Source: Microvelia longipes (Eukaryota; Arthropoda; Insecta; Hemiptera; Veliidae). From it: DNA of 64,000 nucleotides. Numbering within the stretch: the first letter of the stretch is position 1; each line of letters begins with the position of its first letter. The notes beneath the pieces are model-generated. The model did not search any database. It was given only the letters and a program-made list of their open reading frames with translations, and was not told the origin of the DNA. The stretch lies in NCBI GenBank assembly GCA_018340805.1, contig JACMZG010001908.1, positions 35,490,506-35,554,505 on the forward strand, read 5' to 3'. This document shows, in pieces, positions 21,745-32,095 of this stretch. The translations under genes and the position numbers were made by a program.

Positions 21745-22138
21745 AGTGCTGGCGCGGTGGTCAGCAACTTTCTTTGAGATGCGTGCTTTTTTGCTCATTT
21801 TTCCATTCCTTGCTTAAGTTTCAGAAATATGCTTTATAACTTGAGCAGTAGCATCACAACGTGTTATTTAATCTTTTAGAATTTTTCAAAGAAAATACGC
21901 GTATTTATCCCACTGATTATACAATGCATGGCACAGTATTATTTGCACGCATTTGAAGATCAGTTTATGCTAATTTATAGAGCATTTTCTTTTCAAATTT
22001 CGGAAAAAATAAATAACAAGTTGTGACGCTACTGCTCAGGTTATAAAGCATGTACCGAAAACTTAATCATGAAATGGATTGATGAGCAAGTAAGCACGCA
22101 TTTCTAAGAAAATTCGCCTGGCTTGCGGACCCCCGAGC
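21745..22138. mobile_element. LT element copy 2
   Basis: The left arm shows CTGGCGCGGTGGTC, TTCCTTGCTTAAGTTTCAG, TGCTTTATAACTTGAGCAG and ATCACAACGTGTTATTTAAT. The right arm is its inversion: AACAAGTTGTGACGCTACTG, CTCAGGTTATAAAGCATGTA and CTTGCGGACCCCCG. The two arms enclose about 120 bp. Outer ends are better kept here than in copy 1. Confidence 0.75.
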
Positions 22139-22149
22139 TAGAATCGTTT

Positions 22150-22290
22150 TGAAAAAAAACTAATAATAATAAATAAATGCTTTATTACATATTACAAAAA
22201 AAATGCATTTGATTAACAAGGAAAGCATACATGGATTAACCTTTGGGGGGAGTTTGCAATTCATAATATAACACGAAAGAAAAAAATTAT
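22150..22290 (-). mobile_element. Probable LINE 3' end, 5'-truncated
   Basis: On the minus strand the sequence ends GTAATAAAGCATTTATTTAT with further ATT repeats, a polyadenylation-like signal and short-repeat tail typical of CR1/Jockey-type LINE 3' ends. A GGGGGG run (22243-22249) lies in the body. No coding part is present. Confidence 0.4.
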
Positions 22291-22370
22291 ATGCAATGAA
22301 AGAACTAAGAATAGAGCGAAAAAAATTAAGAAAAAACATTTACTTTTTACAAGAACTTTTTATTTTGTTT

Positions 22371-22455
22371 ACATATAAACATGCATGCATACACATACAT
22401 ACATACACACATACATAAACATATACATACATACACACATATATATACATTTAGT
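22371..22455. repeat. (CATA)n microsatellite
   Basis: Tetranucleotide CATA/CACA units with slight interruptions. Confidence 0.9.
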
Positions 22456-25194
22456 TTACTACTATTAAAATTATTATTTTGTTTGTTTATAGTTTAAACT
22501 TTATATCTAAGTATTAGACTTTACTTTTTACATTTTTGGACAACATTATTTTCCATTTCACTTTTTTACATTATTGGTATAACATTTTTTATTTTCCTTT
22601 TTACATTACATTTAGGCATTTCATTTTTTTATTTTACTTTTTACATTACATTTGGAAAAAACAACTAAAATAACGATACAAAATTATCACCAGTGCTCTA
22701 ATTCGAACCTTGGAACCATGGCTTTGAGTAGTCTTATTGACTCCGGACCGGTTTTATTTGATTCAGTGGCCCAAAAACATGTATAAGGACCTTTTTGTGG
22801 CTATTTTTTCACCAGGGACCTGGGAAACGGCTTTCGGTCACACTTTTGAGTTCAACTCCCGCCAAACGAGCCATTCCACTAACAAATTCGTTTCACAGAA
22901 AAACAGTTTCTAAAGGCAAACATGTCAGTAATTTTAATTACCAGAGAAGCTTTTTTTCTTATCAATTACTTGCTATGAATAGGGGCTATCGATCACAACC
23001 TTCTCTGTTGTTTGTTTGTTTGACGACTAAACTATGTAAAAATTATTACAATTAACTTTTGTGTAATTAATGTATATATGTTAAATAAATGGTATGTCGT
23101 CGACATAACGTTTGTAACAAATCGTCTGTTACAAACTAAGATCACATGTCTGTAATCTTTGCTATTAATACATCTTTAAGAGATAGTAGTACTATTGTAC
23201 GCGACAGCAAGTTGGCCAAAGTAACTGTGTGAATACCCTAAGCAAACTTTAGTACAAAACTTTTTCTTTGGCTATTCAATTTCGAATAGTCTTAACTCGT
23301 TTTTACTCTTTTATAAAGGAAAATCTAAAAAATAATTTTGCTAAAATTTCTTGGTCTCTTATTTCCTTTGTTTAAAATTACTTTCGAAATTCTTTTATTA
23401 ATTACTTTTTTGGGCGAGTGTAGTTTAATTTTCTCTTTATTTAATTTTGAAAAAAATTTAACTTAATTCAAGATGGCTTCTTTTTGATTTAGTTGTTAAA
23501 ACCGCTTCTCTTCATTTTGGGTTTGGTAAATCCTACCACAGAAAAGTCTTTAAGAAAATTAATTCAACTTTTTAAAAAGTTCCTCTTGCTCGGACTTTAC
23601 GGGTCTTAAAAACTTGTGAGTTACAGTTTTTAGACTGTATAGATGTTGGTTTTCACGTAAAGTTTTTTTTAAACTCCCTCTCGCTTACTGGACTCGACCC
23701 GAGTTTTGTTCAATTTAAACTTTTTGTTTTTGTTTAAACTCGATTTAGTTTGATCCACAGTTGGTGGTTTTAAATGCAGGGCATTGTTTCTTTGTCTAAC
23801 AGAATCCTTGCTATCGAAGTTTTCTAATTGAAAAAATATTTTGGTTAGTTTAAAATTTATGCACTTTAAATTTGTAAAACAAGTATACTATTTTTATGTG
23901 CAGATATATATAAAGTAGGTTTCCTTTTTAAAAAAACAAAAACTTGTAAAACTCAAAAACTTTCCAACCAAAACTTGGTTGCATACACACTCGCATGCAA
24001 AGTACCATTTTCCTTAATAAAGCAAGTAAATCTTACTTTAAATACAAGTCATAATCATTTCATTTATAATAAGAACAAGCGCAATCGTTTTAAAATTAAC
24101 ATACAAAACCGGTCTCACTTTGATCTGTTATGCTCGATCTCAGAATAAACCCGATCAAGCGTCTAGGGTGTTATGGCATCTCACTTGTCTAAAATGCCAT
24201 GTTTCTCGAACCCTTAGGGTGTTAAGATACTTATTAGCAATAATATATATGTCTTATATTTTAGTGTAATTATTTATTAGGATTTATAAATATATGATTA
24301 AATATATGATAAATATTATTAAGCTATTGCACAATTGCTTATCAATTAATGCTTTTTTTGTTAATGTATGCATGCTGCTTACCCTTTGCACAATAATATT
24401 TTGGTCTTTTTCATTCATATACAGTCGTGAAATACTTATTAACTGTTAAGCATAGATCAGCCCTGTTTGCTAGAGACTGACCAGATCGAGTCTCCGTGGC
24501 TGGAACCTTCTCCATTTTTATATTTTTTCTTTGTTTACATTGTCTAATTTTGATAGTTTATTTTATTATTGTTATCGTAGTTTTTCTTTTAAGTAAAAGC
24601 ATTAGTTTCCTCAACCTAATGCGTTTTAATTGTTAATATATCAATTTGAAGCAACTACATCTCCACTTGTGCGGCGCTTCCTGGCATCTCCATAGTGTCT
24701 TATTACTTCACTTCTGTATCGCTACTCTGACCTGAAATCAAATGTCTAGAGTGTTTATTTATTTATTTAACTTATATCTGAAGATTAATTTAAGCTGTTG
24801 TAAGTATTACAATAGATAACCAGTCAATAAAATAATACAGTAAATATTTTTTAATGCATTTATAAATGCATTAAAATAGCTGTGGTCATACTTAGCCGCC
24901 TAATTTTCATGATTAAAGGTTATTAGCAATATATTTTATTATTATATTATAAAATTTGTTAATTTGAATTATTTGCGGTGTTAGTCAACTTTTTGGGAGA
25001 TGTTAACGAACTTCAGCATATGTTTAGCATTACTTAATTTTTATTTTTGAATAATTTCAGCCCATCAAAGTTTCCAATTCAAAAGTCAATGTATTCTAGA
25101 TTGCGTCACTTATTAGTATAGGAAGCTTGATTTGTTGTGTCAGCAAAAATATGTCAAACATGTTTCAAAATGTGTTGCTTCCCTTTTAACTTTA
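22456..25194. other. Unassigned sequence, T-rich in part
   Basis: No gene recognised over 2.7 kb. 22515-22660 carries an imperfect repeat of 'ttttactttttacattacattt'-like phrases. 23250-23780 is markedly T-rich on the plus strand. Short palindromes such as GTTTGTAACAAATCGTCTGTTACAAAC lie at 23109-23135. Confidence 0.4.
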
Positions 25195-25252
25195 GGCTTT
25201 CTGGCTGAGAGGATATAGCGGCCGCTTGGAATTTGAATCCAAGAGTTGAAAA
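25195..25252 (+). repeat. Degenerate tRNA-like sequence
   Basis: TGGCTGAGAGG fits an A box of the Ser/Leu type, and CTTGGA-ATTTGAA-TCCAAG makes a good anticodon-arm hairpin with a 7-base loop. The T arm and acceptor stem are missing. A pseudo-tRNA or SINE piece is the most I can claim. Confidence 0.25.
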
Positions 25253-25556
25253 ATCTTTTTTGGTATTTTTTAAGCTTCGTGATGTTGCTATGTGATTTCG
25301 ATTATACAAATAAATTTATTAAGCTCAAGGAAACATTATTTTTAATTTAATAATAATGAATAGTTTTTGCACTTTGTTTACAATTGGTTATTATTTACCA
25401 GTTTCTATGTAAGCTGCCTACGCTGATTCAATGACGTTGCACCATTCACAAAATAGTTAGGTTATAACCTGGTTTGTTTACATCGAGTTGAATCACCTTT
25501 TAACTGTATCGTCTTGCATACTTTTTATTTTTATAATCATCTCACTATCATCTTGA

Positions 25557-25742
25557 CTGAAACGGATGATATTGATGAAATCTCGGTTTCGGATTTAAAA
25601 GTCGAACACAATATTTTTCACTTATATACCTTCGCTAATAGGTGAGAAAAAGTATGAATTATTATTTAATTTATCGGGTAAGGAGTATCTCATAACTTTT
25701 CCTCATCGCATCAGATTTGCTACGGTTGTCCTCAGAATATGA
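25557..25742 (-). repeat. Rep-A remnant, both ends present
   Basis: 25557-25655 is the start-side part (ACTGAAACGGATGATATTG, CGAACACAATATTTTTC) and 25670-25742 is the 3' end (TCGGGTAAGGAGTATCTC, AGATTTGCTACGGTTGTCC). They are in the wrong mutual order for a simple deletion, so two fragments lie side by side. Confidence 0.6.
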
Positions 25743-25935
25743 TTGGGCCTTCGGCCCGTAGCCGCTATGTGGTGTCAGCCCCCCGTACCGCGGCCAGAGG
25801 GTCTCCATGTGGTCATTTCGCGTCCACGTTATTGTTGTTTCGTATTATTTGTCGTTGCATGGCAAGCCTTCGAGAGTTATCGTTCGCCATAACCAAGGGT
25901 AGGGCACCTCATAGGTGCCCCTCTAAGTCCGTTTA
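25743..25935. other. GC-rich island bounded by perfect hairpins
   Basis: It stands out from its AT-rich surroundings. Hairpin GGGCC-TTC-GGCCC (25744-25756) opens it, and GGGCACCT-CAT-AGGTGCCC (25901-25919) closes it. The open frame across it matches no family I know. The first hairpin resembles the one in the SINE tail, so an unrelated SINE is possible. Confidence 0.4.
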
Positions 25936-25977
25936 ATATCAAAAGCAGTTATTTTATTTTTGTAGGTGGCAGTTATT

Positions 25978-26052
25978 ATATATATATATATATATATATA
26001 TTAATATATATATATATATATAATATAATATATATATATATATATATATTAT
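25978..26052. repeat. (AT)n microsatellite
   Basis: AT dinucleotides with phase breaks. Confidence 0.95.
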
Positions 26053-26989
26053 AATAAATAATGAGTTAGTAATATAAAATGAGTATAGAAATTAAAATAA
26101 TAAATATTACTTTAATATTCGTTCGTGAAATATTTTATAAGATTTCTTGAAACCCTGGTTTTCTATGGGCAAAAAAGGGTCGCTTCAATATTTGACTTTG
26201 ATTAAATTTTCATTAAATTGTAGGACCACTTTGTAGAATTTCAGTGTGGGACTCTACGCCTTAAGAGTTTTAAGCTTTCGGTTTGTTATTTTTCCTTAAC
26301 AAAACACTAATAAAACTTTCGGTATGTGAGACTGTACTGAAATGAATCAAAATTAATATGAATAATTAATATTCTTTCTTCTGCTATAAATTTTAATTCC
26401 TTTACTGTAACATTATTCATTTGACTTTAGTCTACATTCCCCAAAGTCTTTGTGTATAATAATAGCTAAGAAAAGAAATAAATGAAGATGTGTTTAAAGG
26501 ACCCGACACTAATGAGTCCTACATATCTCTCTTTGATTGTTGAATGCGAATAATTATTACTTACATCATTTAAAATAAACGACATAACCTTAGATATTTA
26601 TTAGTCGGTATGTCTTTCTTTATTAAGGTTTATCTTTCATTTCGACTTATTGATATAATTTATCAAACGGTCTCTTGTTATTCTTCTTTGTAATTATATT
26701 TTGAGTGTTAATTACATATTGTTTTTTTAAATTGCTTTTTAGAGCTTTTTATTTGGTTTTTAGATTTTTAAAGTAAAATTTGGGGTTTAAAAAATAATAA
26801 TACATAGTCTTGCTACATTAAACTTATATTTCATGTTTATAAATTTGAACTTATAGTATATGAACTTGAAACTATAGTTTTAGATGTTACCGATGACTAT
26901 TATAGTGAAAGAAGGAGGGGGAGCTCCTGCCCCCTAAAAGAATAAAGAGTTAGCTTTTTTGGAAAAATTAATTTTACTATTATCATTTT
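26053..26989. other. Unassigned AT-rich sequence
   Basis: No gene, RNA or known repeat recognised. Confidence 0.4.
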
Positions 26990-27250
26990 TCGTACCAAGA
27001 TTGAATTCTCAAGCATAAACACACAGGGAGGGACGATGATAACAGACACAAACTCACATATAGACAGACAACTTGGTTAAAACTACTCAAAAGGTCTTAA
27101 AAACACCTCAGACAGATGATTGAGGTGAAATATGGGGTTAAGATTTTTAGTGCTAACACATATGGTGATTAGTAAATTGAGGAGGTAGAATGAGTGAATC
27201 CAATGTAGTGAGGACGAGTTCGGATGAACTCCTTATACCCGATTTTCGTT
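26990..27250. repeat. Rep-A fragments in opposite orientations
   Basis: 26990-27135 is Rep-A start side on the minus strand (CAAGCATAAACACACAGGG, TAGACAGACAACTTGG). 27165-27250 is the Rep-A tail on the plus strand (GTGAATCCAATGTAGTGAGG, CCTTATACCCGATTTT). Confidence 0.65.
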
Positions 27251-27568
27251 CATCATTTTCTTAAGTAAAAATACTTAGATTTTATTATAAATTGAAAAAA
27301 AACTTTTCTTGTGAAACTGACGGAACTCGTCAAAATATTTCCTTTTATCCTTTCCTGCTCAGGGTTTTATATTCGTATTAGTGTGAGTTTCCAATATCCA
27401 TAAGTGTATATTCCATGGTATAGCAGGCAGGCAGTTTAGAGAATATGTAAGCTTAAGAGAGAAAACTACATAACATATCTAGAATATGTGAAGAGTTTTA
27501 ACCCCATTCTCTTCTCTCGTTAAAAAGAATCTGTTTTGGGCTGATTTTCATCTGAAAAAATGCTTCAG

Positions 27569-27572
<4 letters not shown>
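27251..27572. other. Unassigned AT-rich sequence
   Basis: Nothing recognised. Confidence 0.4.
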
Positions 27573-27622
<50 letters not shown>

Positions 27623-27635
27623 ATATATATATATG
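27573..27635. repeat. (AT)n microsatellite
   Basis: It sits where the 5S-like end of the adjoining minus-strand Rep-A copy should be. Confidence 0.95.
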
Positions 27636-28415
27636 CTAGATGCACTATGCTTTTATGATCTAACAAAAATCATGGACGTACTGCATAAAACTTGACGTAC
27701 TTATCTATTACCTAAAGGTATACACTTGCACCGTAATTTTAACTCAATCTCATTTTTTCCGATTTTTTACAATTTTTTAAAAAACGTAAACAATTCATTT
27801 GATAAAAATTAAACTAATGCTAATAATGAGATGCAACTTGGCAAATACGTTAGTCTTATACATAGCTACCTGCGTGTCAAATCTCAAATTGGTCGCAACA
27901 TTTATTATTATTATGATATGTATTATGATTATTCGAAATTTTTGCTGAATCATTATTGTGGTTTAATGACGTTATAAAATATTTTATGACATAAATAAAT
28001 AAAATAAATAATTAATTCTTTATTGTTCTCAAAAAGTACATATTATATAGAAACAAAAACAATTCAACAAATATTAATGACACAAATTTACAGTATGAAT
28101 TTTAACATAAATGTATTTATGAGCGTCCCCTAAAAAGCCAAGCTTGTGCTAGGGGACGGTCGCATTTTTGAGTATTCTTAATTTATATAAAATATACATA
28201 ATATATATTTTTTAATAGCACAGCTACACCCATAATTATTAAACGATGATAAAAGATACACACTTACATACAGACAGGCAACTTTGTGAAAACCACTTGG
28301 GAGGCCTTAAAAACATCGGCCTGAAACCGATAATTCCGGTGTCATCCTAGTTTCAGATTTTTTGCAAACACAATATTTTTTCTATATACATACGGTATAC
28401 ATGAAAAAAGTAAAA
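27636..28415 (-). repeat. Rep-A copy split by a LINE 3' end
   Basis: The remaining 5S-like part is short (TTTTATGATCTAACAAAAAT). The middle (GATAAAAATTAAACTAATGC, CATTATTGTGGTTTAATGAC) continues to 27982. A foreign piece follows to about 28190, then the start side (TAGCACAGCTACACCC through TACATACGGTATACATG). Confidence 0.75.
27983..28190 (-). mobile_element. 5'-truncated LINE 3' end inserted in Rep-A
   Basis: On the minus strand it carries a hairpin of GTCCCCTAGCACAAGC against GCTTTTTAGGGGAC and ends GAACAATAAAGAATTAATT followed by ATTT repeats. This is a polyadenylation-like signal with a short-repeat tail. It interrupts Rep-A between 'tattttatgac' and 'tattttttaatagcac'. No reading frame remains. 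Confidence 0.6.
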
Positions 28416-29489
28416 ACTTAATTAATCTTGGTTTTTCTTTTTATATTTAAAGCCATTTTAATTACTCTTTTGTTTCTATTGCATGTGTTACTAACCTCCG
28501 TTAGGAGGTTTGTAATTTTGTAAAAAATTGCGAATTCTCTTTTTATATTAATGCGATGCAAGTTTAAATCTTATCAAGCAAAAATCTTAAAAATACCAAT
28601 TTTTCTTAAAAAATGAAAATTTGGTAATATTTTCTAACAGAAACACCATTTGTGAAAACCCTTTATGCATTTTATACAATTTTTAGCCTAAAGCTTAAAT
28701 ATTTATGTAAAATTATTTTGTTTTTAAATATCCATTTAATATGCGGTTACATTCTGATCGCCGTAAACCCAATATTTTTTTTTATTTACCCATCGATCCT
28801 TTACGTTAAATATGTATGGTACATTATATTCCAATATTATATTTTCAGTTTAAGGGGTTATCATAAGTTGAAATAAGGGTTTCACTGAATTTGAAAGCTG
28901 ACATTAAGCAATTCAGAGCATGTTTAAATATTAATCTCATACCACGTTTATATTTTAGGCTTATATTGAAAATACCTATAAACGTTAAAATGTAATTCGT
29001 GTCGGGAATCTATATAATGTTATATTTATTATTCACGTAATATAGTCACTATATAGGTTGAAGAAGACTTGTATTATATACAGCAATGTGTGTATATAAC
29101 ATTTGTAACAAATATTACACGATATAGAAAAATTATTGATTTATATTGAAATATATGTATCTGATATGTTATTTGAATGCTAATATTATATTTGTGTTGT
29201 AATTTGAAATCATCCATAAGGTACATTAAAATGTAGTCAATTGTAATTGAAAGATAGTTTTTTTTTTATTTTTGGAATTATTAATTACCATTAAGACTAT
29301 TTATTAGAGGCTGTGTTATTAGGGTTTGGATTTTATTGTGCCTTATCATTCATAAAAATCGTTTAAATATTTAGTTAGTTTAAAATTTAAAGAGTAAATT
29401 TTGATAATCTTAGGGCTAAACACCCTACGCTAAAGTAGGGTAAATTCCAACTTATTTATTTATTTTTAAATAATTTATCAACTAAATTA
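28416..29489. other. Unassigned AT-rich sequence
   Basis: The 74-codon frame at 28652-28876 is hydrophobic by base composition and has no recognisable motif. Confidence 0.4.
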
Positions 29490-30005
29490 TTAATTTTCCT
29501 CATTTATACCGTAGGTATATATAAAAAATATTGTGTTTGAGTAATTCGGAACGGAATTATCCGTTTCAGGTATTTTTTGAGCCTCCTATGTGATTTTCAC
29601 AAAGTTTTCTGTGTGTGTTTGTGTGTCTGTTATCATCATAGTTTTAAGTGTATTTATTCTAAAGAGTTAAAATTTTGTGAAAAAATCAGTTTACCGCTGT
29701 AGTTGTGCTATTCGCATAATAATTTTTTATTTCGTCATTTTTTTAAACAAGTTCTTTATTGGCAAAAGTAATACAATATGTATTTTGTGTAGACCGAAGC
29801 CATATTTTTTATTTCGTCATTAACCCGCAATAATGACTAAAATTTCGAAAAATCATAAAACGCGGAAATAGTATGCGATTGATGAGAAATTTGGCACGTA
29901 TGTAGTAATATATAAGACAACTATGTATATGCACATATGTTTATTGTCAATATATGTGCTAGGTTTCATTTCTTAATCAGCATTAGTTTAATTTTTATCG
30001 ACTAA
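29490..30005 (+). repeat. Rep-A 5' two thirds, split by a LINE 3' end
   Basis: Start TTTTCCTCATTTATACCGTA. The middle is intact to CATTAGTTTAATTTTTATCG, then it stops before the 5S-like part. The interruption is at 29739-29803. Confidence 0.8.
29739..29803 (-). mobile_element. 65-bp LINE 3' end with 17-bp target duplication
   Basis: The 17-bp ATTTTTTATTTCGTCAT stands on both sides (29722-29738 and 29804-29820). On the minus strand the insert ends GCCAATAAAGAACTTG and an A-run, so it is a severely 5'-truncated product of target-primed reverse transcription. Confidence 0.8.
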
Positions 30006-30009
30006 ATTG

Positions 30010-30593
30010 TACAATGTTGAAAAGAACTACTCAACCAAGCAAAATATATCTAAAAACACAATAGTTATCTTAAAAACAAAAAGGCAAAATCCACCCTGTT
30101 AGGCATATTAAAAAACTAGCAAACAAGAAATAAAACAATAGATAAAGATAAATTAGAAAATGAGAGAGACAAAAAAAGGGAGGTAAATTCAAAAGATTAG
30201 AAAATAAAATATGTAAATGTGTACAAGAATTACATTAAGTCAATAGAAATAAATGAATAAATAAAATAATTAATTTATTGTAAATACAATATTAATTAAT
30301 AAATTATTAATTGATAAAAATAATAAAAAAAGAAGGGGAGGGGGGCAATATAAGTAACAGTAATTATATTATATTTATAAAAAAGGGAAGCAAAATCAAA
30401 AATAATAAGAAATTACTGCATATGAATAAAAAATAATTATGGGTAATAAAAGTTTAGAAAAAAATAATATACAAATTTAAAATAATAAAAAGGAGAGGGA
30501 AAGTGAACAGAGATAATAATCCATAATTAGCAATACAAATATGTAAAGTAAATTAATATAAAAATAAAAAGAAAGGGGAAAAACAAATAAAAT
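30010..30593. other. Strand-asymmetric A/purine-rich stretch
   Basis: For almost 600 bp the plus strand is dominated by A with G-rich clusters (AAAGAAGGGGAGGGGGGC at 30327) and few T or C runs. It ends at the foldback element. No gene or repeat family recognised. Confidence 0.45.
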
Positions 30594-30900
30594 TGACACA
30601 ATATAATTGTGCGAGAGACACCTAGGAAATGTAACAAGCAAGATGCAATGCTACATCTGGGAACTGTTCCATCATTCGACATTCGTCATCATTGATGGCT
30701 CGACATAATGTCATGTCCCACTCTGTTTTGTTACGTCTAACTCTTCAGGGCGCCGACAGAGCCTGAACTCACTCTGACCTTTAATTAATTCTGGAGAATA
30801 TAATGTGACGTATTTACCAGAGACGAGCGGTGCTCTCTTACCGCCATCATGCATGGCAAGCAAAACATATGTCATTTGATACTAGCGAGTTTTGCAAAAC
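30594..30900 (+). mobile_element. Foldback family, partial copy
   Basis: Starts TTGACACAATATAATTGTGC, then GAGAGACACCTAGG and a 125-bp block ending TAACTCTTCAGGGCG (30755). A second block follows: CCTGAACTCACTCTGACC, then CAGAGACGAGCGGTGCTCTC, then 'actagcgagttttgcaaaac'. The first block recurs inverted at 30943-31068 and the second recurs at 36463-36545. Confidence 0.7.
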
Positions 30901-31111
30901 ATGAATAGTTGACACAATATAATTGTGCGAGAGACACCTAGACGCCCTGATGAGTTAGACGTAACGAAACAGAGTGGGACATGACATTATGTCGAGCCAT
31001 CAATGATGACGAATGTCGAATGATGAAACAGTTCCCAGATGTAGCATTGCATTGTGCTTGTTAATTTCCTAGGTGTCTCTCGCACATTTATATTGTGTCA
31101 ACTATTCATAT
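30860..31111. mobile_element. Foldback element, left arm and core
   Basis: The arm runs from about 30860 to 30942 and includes GCGAGTTTTGCAAAAC, ATGAATAG and TTGACACAATATAATTGTGC. The right arm begins at 31069 (CTAGGTGTCTCTCGCAC) and runs to ATTCATAT at 31111. There the Gypsy element interrupts it, and the arm resumes at 36293 (TTTGTAAAACTCGG). The core between the arms is the 30630-30755 block in inverse orientation. No coding frame. Confidence 0.8.
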
Positions 31112-31249
31112 TGTAACAACTCGTATTTCGAACTATAAGATCTATATTTGCTAACACAAAATCAGAATTAATACTAATCAAAATTGTCAAAGATATTTTT
31201 AAATTCAAATCTAAATGTCATAACGATGTCATTTATAAACATCGTTACA
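31112..31249 (-). repeat. 3' LTR of the Gypsy element
   Basis: 138 bp with ends TGTAAC...GTTACA. An inner inverted pair AACGATGT / ACATCGTT lies near one end. On the element's strand a TATA-like TTTTATAAAT is close to the LTR start. Confidence 0.95.
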
Positions 31250-31786
31250 CAGCTCCTCTGCTGAGAGAGTTTACCAACTGTCATCTTGGTATCGGTCTGG
31301 TGGTCTCCGAGTCCTCTCCGGATATCTCCTTACTTCAGGCTGATATCTGACAGGTGGTCTTCGAGTCCTGTGCGGGTAGTGTGATTCATTTTCGTTACCA
31401 ATGAATTCTAGGTCCATTTCTAACTCTCGTGTTTCAGTAGCTGCTAGATTATCTAACTGTTGTGTTTCAGTAGTTGCTTGATTATTTGTAGCATCTGAAA
31501 GCTCCAGTTCATTTTCAGCAACATTTCTAGGGCAAATCTACATTGTTTTCAGTATTGTCATTAACTTCTTCTATCTGTGAAGGTTCATGTTCGCTGTCAT
31601 CCATTTCTCTTTGCAATGGTTTATCTAATCTCTCTTGTTCTTTTTGTTGTTCTTGGTCTTCCTCTAAAACTTCCAGAGCATCATAAAAACAGTCTGTTTC
31701 TATACTGGCTTCATTTTCACTCTTGTTAATCTGATTTAGTTCCCTTTGGTTAAACTCAACAACTTTAACATCTTTGTCTTCTACAG
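31250..31786 (-). other. Gypsy internal 3' region
   Basis: Lies between the GPY/F tail and the polypurine tract. Translation is acidic and glutamate-rich but broken; the minus strand gives repeated 'Q Q L D N L A A T E T' like phrases around 31430-31480. It is probably the C-terminal extension of integrase. No envelope-type features were seen. Confidence 0.4.
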
Positions 31787-32095
31787 CTACAGTTTTTTCA
31801 ATTTGTTTATCTGGTGAAATCCCTTGACTGTACGGCTTAAGCCGATCAACATGGTTACTATCCTACTTACCTTCCTTTTTCGTTTGTCTAGCGACTCGAC
31901 TCGTACTACTGTGTCGGATATAATTTTAATTACTCTGTAAGGTCCCTTCCATGGTCTTATTAGTTTAGTACAAACTCCCAGCTTGGGTACTTTTTCAAAC
32001 ACCCAAACTAGGTCTCCAATTTTATACAACTTTTTTCTGGGCATCCCCTGTCGTAATACTGCTTTGTCGTAAATGTTCTGTCTTGAGGCAGTCTC
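31787..32095 (-). pseudogene. Integrase C-terminal GPY/F domain
   Basis: KLYKIGDLVWVFEK and RPWKGPYRVIKI match the GPY/F module of Ty3/Gypsy integrases, which helps bind DNA. It is in the same frame as the integrase core upstream but separated from it by one TAA stop at about 32093. A following VTMLIGLSRTVKG shows another small frame change where HVDRLK-like sequence is expected. Confidence 0.8.

Noticed and set aside
22371..22455. Telomere or centromere repeat
   Set aside because: A short imperfect CATA microsatellite without higher-order structure.
31250..31786. Envelope gene of an endogenous retrovirus
   Set aside because: No signal peptide, cleavage site or membrane anchor was seen; the space is too short and reads as an acidic integrase tail.
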